64,000 nt of DNA. Origin: Echiichthys vipera (lineage: Eukaryota > Chordata > Actinopteri > Perciformes > Trachinidae). The stretch covers positions 21,574,406 to 21,638,405 of the forward strand of contig OY829665.1 in assembly GCA_963691815.1 (NCBI GenBank), read 5' to 3'. Positions 58,330 to 64,000 of this stretch are shown here, piece after piece. Numbering within the stretch: the first letter of the stretch is position 1; every line of letters begins with the position of its first letter. A program made the position numbers and the translations under genes. The notes beneath the pieces were generated by a model that was not told the origin of the DNA, made no database searches, and worked only from the letters and a program-made list of their open reading frames with translations.

Positions 58330-60297
58330 TCTGGTTCCGGCGCTGTATCGAGCGGCAGCCAGCAACTATTTTATCTTATTTACTGTCTTTTTATTAGTGC
58401 TGTTTTTCCTGTAAGTTGTCGTACCAACCCTAGCCAACTATGTTTGTGAACTTTCTTACATGTTTTTTGACCATTTGTCTCATTCTTGGGACTATTTTCG
58501 CTGACCAAGTCTCCATCTGGACGCAACAATGCGGCGGCTCCATTGTTTAGACCCGTGAACAGCTGTTGTCGCTAATACCAAGGGCGCTGATGTCGGAGAG
58601 GCTTGAAATCCCCACAGAACTGAGGAGAAAGTACCAGGGATGTAAGGCTGTACGTAAACACTGTGAAAAGAAGAGGATATATAAACCATATCTCCCTTCC
58701 ATCACTATGGGGAACGTGAGGTCGCTGGCTAATAAGATGGACGAGCTGGCAGGCCTGGTGAAGACTCAGTGGCTGAATTGTGTGAGCAGTTTGCTGTGTT
58801 TTACGGAGACGTGGCTCCACAAGGACATCCCAGACTCTAACGTAACTGTGGATGGCTTTCAGACTGTCTGGGCGGACAGGAGTCACTGTGAGAGTGGCAA
58901 GAGGAAAGGTGGGGGACTTGCTATTCTTATTAACAACAAGTGGTGTCATCCTGGACATGTTACTGTAAAGGAGCGTGTGTGCAGCCATTGAGCTGCTCGT
59001 CGTGAGTCAGCGGCCATACTATCTGCCGAGGGAGTTTTCAAACGTGATCGTTCTGGTTGTTTACATTCCTCCGACTGCAAACGCGGTGCGCGCAAGTGAC
59101 GTCATCAGACGTCGGACAGAGAGCAGATGAGGCAGGTCCAGAGGGAGCTGAAGGAGAGGATTCAACAGCTGCAGAAGTTTGCTGACGATTTTGCAATTGT
59201 TGGGGGGTTGTGGACTCCTTCGTCCACTGGTGTTCAGCTAATCACCTGATTCTAAACGCCACCAAGACGAAGGAGCTAGTGGTGGATTTCCACAGGAGTA
59301 AATCTGCCCCCACACCCATCTCCATCAACGGCGTGACTGTGGATGTTGTCCAGGATTACAAATACCTTGGAGTATACCTGGATAACAAACTCGACTGGTC
59401 CAAGAACACTGAGGCTGTCTACAAGAAGGGCCAGAGTCATCTCTATTTCCTGAGAAGGCTACGGTCATTCAATGTATGTGTGTGCTGGGGCAGCAGACGC
59501 CAAGAGAATCAGTAAGATCATCAGGAAGGCTGGCTCTGTCTTGGGGGGGTCAAACTGGACTCTTTGGTGGCGGTGTCTGAGAGGAGGATGCTGTCTAAAC
59601 TGCACAGCATCCTGGACAACTACTCTCACCCTCTCTACCAGCTGTTGACCTCCAGCAGAAGCACCTTCAGTCATAGACTCATTCTCCCCCGGTGTAACAC
59701 TGAACGCCGGAGGAAGTCTTTTCTTCCGGTGGCCATCAAACTGTATAATTCATCTCCCCTCGGTCAGGTAAGGAACAGTGGAGACACTGTCACTTTATAT
59801 CATCACTACATCACTTTATTTAGTTGTACTGTAACTTACTTCAGTCAGAAATGCTGCTACACTTTACTGTACTTTACTGTAACTAACTTACTTCAGTAAG
59901 AATGGCTGCTACACTTCACTGTACTTTACTGTAACTAACTTACTTCAGTAAGAAAGGCTGCTACACTTCACTGTACTTTACTGTAACTTAGTTCTGTCAG
60001 AAATACTGCTACATTTTCAACACTGTTTCACTTATCGCTCCTTATCACTTATTTAGTTTGTACTTATTTTATTTCAACATGCTGCTAAACTGCACGCTGC
60101 GTATTGTATATTATATATACCTACGCTTAACCACAATGTCTGTTGCACATTTAGTCATTGTTTGATTTATTTGATGTTAGCTTTATTTTGATTTGATTAT
60201 GTAAGCTTATTTTCACTCTGATCCTTTCCCACCTTTGTATTGAAACTGTTGCACAATAATTTCCCTCGGGATAAATAAAGCTTCTTGAATCTTGAAT
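58330..60297 (+). mobile_element. L2/Rex1-type LINE with internal deletion
   Basis: The endonuclease N terminus (58566-58991) reads YLPSITMGNVRSLANKMDEL, LCFTETWL and GGGLAILINN. The frame then fails and most of the RT is missing; coding resumes around 59160 with QKFADDFAIVGG and WCSANHLILNATKTKELVVD, then VQDYKYLGVYLDNKLDWSKN and the C terminus ending HRLILPRCNTERRRKSFLPV. The 3' end is GGATAAATAAAGCTTCTTGA. It cannot move on its own. Confidence 0.8.
59827..60010 (+). repeat. ~51-bp tandem repeat in the LINE 3' region
   Basis: About three and a half units containing GCTACACTTCACTGTACTTT and ACTGTAACTAACTTACTTCA. Confidence 0.9.
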
Positions 60298-60600
60298 TAA
60301 AATAAACACAAAGGTTTCCAAAGTGCTGTACAGTAAAATATAAAAAACATAATACAAAGACAAAATACTAAAGATACAAGACATAATAAATAAATAGAAT
60401 GTCCAACCATGATAAAATATCTGCACATAAAATCAACAATCTACCTGGTGTGAAACCAAAGGAAGGTTTTAAGAAGAGTTTTATAGACACAGAGGAGGCC
60501 TGTCTGAAGTGCAGCAGCTGTTCATTCCACAATTTGCCTCTAAAAAACAAAATAATAAGCATTAATAAATACAATGACATGGAATTGCTATGGCACACTT
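60298..60600 (-). pseudogene. Decayed LINE C terminus on the minus strand
   Basis: Minus-strand reading gives GKLWNEQLLHFRQASSVSIK, resembling the LWN...RQA C-terminal motif of fish LINEs, with an AATAAA-containing tail at the low-coordinate end. Heavily decayed. Confidence 0.4.
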
Positions 60601-60930
60601 TACTGTTATTTACTGTTATACTGTATTATTACTATTATTATTAGATCCATAAATATAAACATAAAAAGTCATGGGGGGTGTCTATATGAGCTAAAGCAAT
60701 GTTCTTAATAATACACACAAAAATGACAAGTATTAATCATTATGATTATGTGAAATAACGATAGGGGTGGCTATAACACAGGGATTTGAAGATAGAACCA
60801 TGTCCGCCAGATGGCCGGTTCAGATCCAGCTCACGGCGGGTGACCGAAAAAATGTAACTCGAAATCTTCCATTATGCACATGTTATACTTCCGTGTGTTT
60901 TACTTGCGTTAGTAGGCTTAGATTGGACCC

Positions 60931-61005
60931 CTGCCTTTGAGCAGGGGCCAAGCTAATCATATAGGTATTGATACTATTTCAGTAGATGTGCTAACAAACT
61001 AACTC
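60931..61005 (-). pseudogene. U6 snRNA pseudogene at the array edge
   Basis: Only GATTAGCTTGGCCCCTGC and a rough 5' stem-loop remain; the ACAGAGA box is lost and the 3' end is missing. The promoter elements upstream (61020-61075) are intact. Confidence 0.8.
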
Positions 61006-61564
61006 AAACTTGGATCTGAGGGGTATTCATAGGGCTCTGATTCTGTGGATGCTCACTCATGGTTTTAGATCACTGGCAGCTATGGAGGGTAAACTCGTGG
61101 AAAAAAGCTTCATCTGGACACAAGTACATCACTATTTAGATGTGGTTAGGGTTTCACCAAATTAATGACATAGTATTTTAAAATAGACTTAGTCTCTCTA
61201 AATGATGACTTAGTATCTCTAAATGAGGACTTGGTTTCTCAGAATAATGAGTTAGTTTTTAAAAATAATGAGTTAGTTTTTCAATATAGAATTAGTTTAT
61301 CTTCATAATGACTTGATAGCTACTCCCCAAAAAGTTGACTACAACACGTTTCAGTGAAGTAATTTGAATATGTGTTGTGTCCACAGGTGGCGCTATTGAG
61401 TGTGAGCATGCAGAATCTTATACAGGGTTAAGGTTTTAACAAATTAATGACTTGGTATTTTAAAATAGACTTAGTTTCTCTAAATGATGACTTAGTTTCT
61501 TAGAATCATGAGTAAGTTTCTCAAAATATTGACTTTATTAATTAGGATTTGGAGTTGTTAAAGC

Positions 61565-61612
61565 AAAATAAGAAGCGCTTCACGAATTTGCAATCATCCT
61601 TGCGCAGGGGCC

Positions 61613-61655
<43 letters not shown>

Positions 61656-61668
61656 AGCGAACTAACAC
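61565..61668 (-). ncRNA. U6 spliceosomal snRNA, copy 2
   Basis: It pairs with U4 and U2 snRNA and forms the spliceosome active site in the nucleus. About 104 nt, with ATACAGAGAAGATTAGCATG, AGC triad and TTTT end. The intramolecular stem-loop reads GGATGATTGC instead of GGATGACACGC, one base shorter, so its stem is damaged. Confidence 0.9.
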
Positions 61669-62233
61669 AAAAGCAACCTGGATCTGATGGGTATTCATAG
61701 GGCTCTGATTCTGTGGATGCTCACTCATGGTTACAGATCACTGTCAGCTATGGAAGGAAAACTCGTGGAAAAAACGTGTCATCTGGACACAAGAACATCG
61801 CTATTTAGATTTGGTTAGGGTTTCACCAAATTAATGACATAGTATTTTAAAATAGACTTAGTTTCTCTAAATGATGACTTAGTTTCTCTAAATGAGGACT
61901 TGGTTTCTCAGAATAATGAGTTAGTTTTAAAAAATAAGGAGTTAGTTTTTCAATATAGAATTAGTTTATCTTAATAATGACTTGATAGCTACTCCACAAA
62001 AAGTTGACTACAACATGTTTCAGTAAAGTAATTTGAATATGTGTTGTGTCCACAGGTGGCGCTATTGAGTGTGAGCATGCAGAATCGTATACAGGGTTAA
62101 GGTTTTAACAAATTAATGATTTGGTATTTTAAAATAGACTTAGTTTCTCTAAATGATGACTTAGTTTCTTAGAATCATGAGTAAGTTTCTCAAAATATTG
62201 ACTTTATTAATTAGGGTTTGGAGTTGTTAACGC

Positions 62234-62290
62234 AAAATAAGGAACTCTTCACGAATTTGCTTGTCATCCTTGAGAAGGGGCCATGCTAAA

Positions 62291-62325
<35 letters not shown>

Positions 62326-62337
62326 AGCGAACTAACC
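62234..62337 (-). ncRNA. U6 snRNA, copy 3, with changes in the core
   Basis: ACAGAGA is kept, but GAAGATTAGC has become GAAGTTTAGC and the intramolecular stem-loop has changes on both strands (CCTTCTCAAGG, GACAAGC). The first bases of the 5' stem are altered. Probably impaired. Confidence 0.87.
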
Positions 62338-62904
62338 AAAAAACAACCTTGATCGGAGGGGTATTCATAGGGCTCTGATTCTGTGGATGCTCACTCATGG
62401 TTACAGATCACTGGCAGCTATGGAGGGAAAAATCGTGGAAAAAAACGTGTCATCTGGACACAAGAACATCGCTATTTAGATGTGGTTAGGGTTTCACCAA
62501 ATTAATGACATAGTATTTTAAAATAGACTTAGTTTCTCTAAATGATGACTTATTTTCTCTAAATGAGGACTTGGTTTCTCAGAATAATGAGTTAGTTTTT
62601 AAAAATAATGAGTTAGTTTTTCAATATAGAATTAGTTTATCTTAATAATGACTTGATAGCTACTCCCCAAAAAGTTGACTACAACACGTTTCAGTGAAGT
62701 AATTTGAATATGTGTTGTGTCCACAGGTGGCGCTATTGGGTGTGAGCATGCAGAATCGTAAACAGGGTTAAGGTTTTAACAAATTAATGACTTGGTATTT
62801 TAAAATAGACTTAGTTTCTCTAAATGATGACTTTGTTTCTTAGAATCATGAGTAAGTTTCTCAAAATATTGACTTTAATACTTAGAGTTTAGAGTTGTTA
62901 AAGC

Positions 62905-62953
62905 AAAATAAGGAACGCTTCACGAATTTGCGTGTCATCCTTGCGCAGGGGCC

Positions 62954-62996
<43 letters not shown>

Positions 62997-63009
62997 AGCG
63001 AACTAACAC
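62905..63009 (-). ncRNA. U6 snRNA, copy 4, best preserved
   Basis: 105 nt. From CACATATACTAAAATTGG through ACAGAGA, AGC, CCCCTGCGCAAGGATGACAC and GCAAATTCGTGAAGCGTTCC it follows the vertebrate consensus exactly as far as I can recall. The 5' stem-loop is GTGTTAG-TTCG-CTAGCAC, a different sequence from the usual vertebrate one but fully paired. It ends at a TTTT terminator. Confidence 0.95.
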
Positions 63010-63032
63010 AAAAGAAACCTGGATCTGAGGGG

Positions 63033-63075
63033 TATTCATAGGGCTCTGATTCTGTGGATGCTCACTCATGGTTAC
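63033..63075 (-). promoter_or_regulatory. U6 type-3 Pol III promoter: TATA-like box and PSE
   Basis: For copy 4, TATGAATA lies at -31 to -24 (63033-63040) and GTAACCATGAGTGAGCATCC at -66 to -47 (63056-63075). These are the positions of TATA and PSE in vertebrate U6 genes, and the second resembles the TNACCNTNA PSE core. The same elements precede all five copies, including the pseudogene. Confidence 0.8.
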
Positions 63076-63574
63076 AGATCACTGGCAGCTATTGAGGGAA
63101 AACTCGTGGAAAAAACGTGTCATCTGGACAGAAGAACATCGCTATTTAGATTTGGTTAGGGTTTCACCAAATTAATGACATAGTATTTTAAAATAGACTT
63201 AGTTTCTCTAAATGACGACTTAGTTCCTCTAAATGAGGACTTGGTTTCTCAGAATAATGAGTTAGTTTTTAAAAATAATGAGTTAGTTTTTCAATATAGA
63301 ATTAGTTTATCTTAATAATGACTTGATAGCTACTCCCCAAAAAGTTGACTACAACACGTTTCAGTGAAGTCATTTGAATATGTGTTGTGTCCACAGGTGG
63401 CGCTATTGAGTGTGAGCATGCAGAATCGTAAACAGGGTTAAGGTTTTAACAAATTAATGACTTGGTATTTTAAAATAGACTTAGTTTCTCTAAATGATGA
63501 CTTAGTTTCTTAGAATCATGAGTAAGTTTCTCAAAATATTGACTTTATTAATTAGGGTTTGGAGTTGTTAACGC

Positions 63575-63623
63575 AAAATAAGGAACTCTTCACGAATTTG
63601 CGTGTCATCCTTGAGCAGGGGCC

Positions 63624-63666
<43 letters not shown>

Positions 63667-63679
63667 AGCGAACTAACAC
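63575..63679 (-). ncRNA. U6 snRNA, copy 5
   Basis: 105 nt with ACAGAGA, AGC and TTTT intact. CTGCTCAAGG replaces CTGCGCAAGG in the intramolecular stem-loop, and GAAGAGTTCC replaces GAAGCGTTCC near the 3' end. Confidence 0.92.
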
Positions 63680-64000
63680 AAAAAACAACATTGATCGGAG
63701 GGGTATTCATAGGGCTCTGATTCTGTGGATGCTCACTCATGGTTACAGATCACTGGCAGCTATGGAGGGAAAACTCGTGGAAAAAAACGTGTCATCTGGA
63801 CACAAGAACATCGCTATTTAGATGTGGTTAGGGTTTCACCAAATTAATGACATAGTATTTTAAAATAGACTTAGTTTCTCTAAATGAGGACTTGGTTTCT
63901 CAGAATAATGAGTTAGTTTTTAAAAATAATGAGTTAGTTTTTCAATATAGAATTAGTTTATCTTAATAATGACTTGATAGCTACTCCCCAAAAAGTTGAC

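Larger units (their letters stand above)
60931..64000 (-). repeat. Tandem array of U6 snRNA units, ~670-bp period
   Basis: Five U6 copies on the minus strand, 663, 669, 672 and 670 bp apart; the array continues beyond the window end. Between copies is an AT-rich spacer with many short related segments such as AAATGATGACTTAGTTTCTC and AGAATAATGAGTTAG, and one constant GTCCACAGGTGGCGCTATTG. Confidence 0.95.

Noticed and set aside
60765..60850. A tRNA-like segment with GGTTCAGATCC
   Set aside because: No cloverleaf or A box could be drawn; it may be a SINE scrap but the evidence is too thin to list.

Overview
The window looks like teleost fish nuclear DNA. It contains Rex3-type (RTE), L2/Rex1-type and I/Nimb-type LINEs with fish-style coding tails, a tRNA-derived SINE and an L2-type SINE tail common in fish, a hAT element related to GTF2IRD2/ZBED-type transposases, a BEL/Pao integrase fragment, and intron-containing genes with GT-AG borders. 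There is no bacterial-style operon. All family names come from reading and recall; no database search was possible.

Region 1 (1-27419) is one tandem array of a roughly 1.03-1.05 kb unit. Each unit holds two divergent tRNA-type genes: a tRNA-Ser(GCT) on the minus strand and, about 106 bp away, a tRNA-Ala on the plus strand. I count 26 tRNA-Ala copies (18 TGC, 7 AGC, 1 CGC) and 27 tRNA-Ser copies (24 full-span, 3 partial). Every Ser copy has lost the T-loop U55, whereas the Ala copies keep their identity elements and a compensated T stem. Short ORFs that recur in every unit are by-products of the repeat.

Region 2 (27420-42780) is a transposon-rich spacer: a broken hAT transposase, AT-rich DNA with one possible two-exon minus-strand gene end, a minus-strand LINE tail nested in a possible LTR, a BEL/Pao integrase fragment, the 3' end of one I/Nimb LINE followed by a second copy with ORF1 and ORF2, and a Rex3 LINE butted against a minus-strand exon.

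Region 3 (42780-50290) starts with an L2-type LINE whose 1138-codon ORF2 is fully open and contains an exact in-frame 498-bp duplication of most of its endonuclease domain. It seems to have landed in an intron of a minus-strand gene of which several candidate exons remain. A (GA)n tract and unclassified noncoding DNA follow.

Region 4 (50290-58300) has an isolated, inverted, older copy of the tRNA-array unit, then a multi-exon gene of a multicopy teleost family. That gene keeps its splice sites and reading frames but carries five in-frame stops and a SINE in a coding exon, so I call it a pseudogene. A second SINE lies in its last intron.

Region 5 (58300-64000) has a deleted L2-type LINE, a decayed LINE tail, and then a tandem array of U6 snRNA genes on the minus strand (about 670-bp unit, five copies, running off the window end). 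Each copy has a PSE-like and a TATA-like element at the spacing expected of a vertebrate U6 promoter. The window is therefore bounded by two different RNA polymerase III gene arrays separated by about 33 kb of nested transposons.
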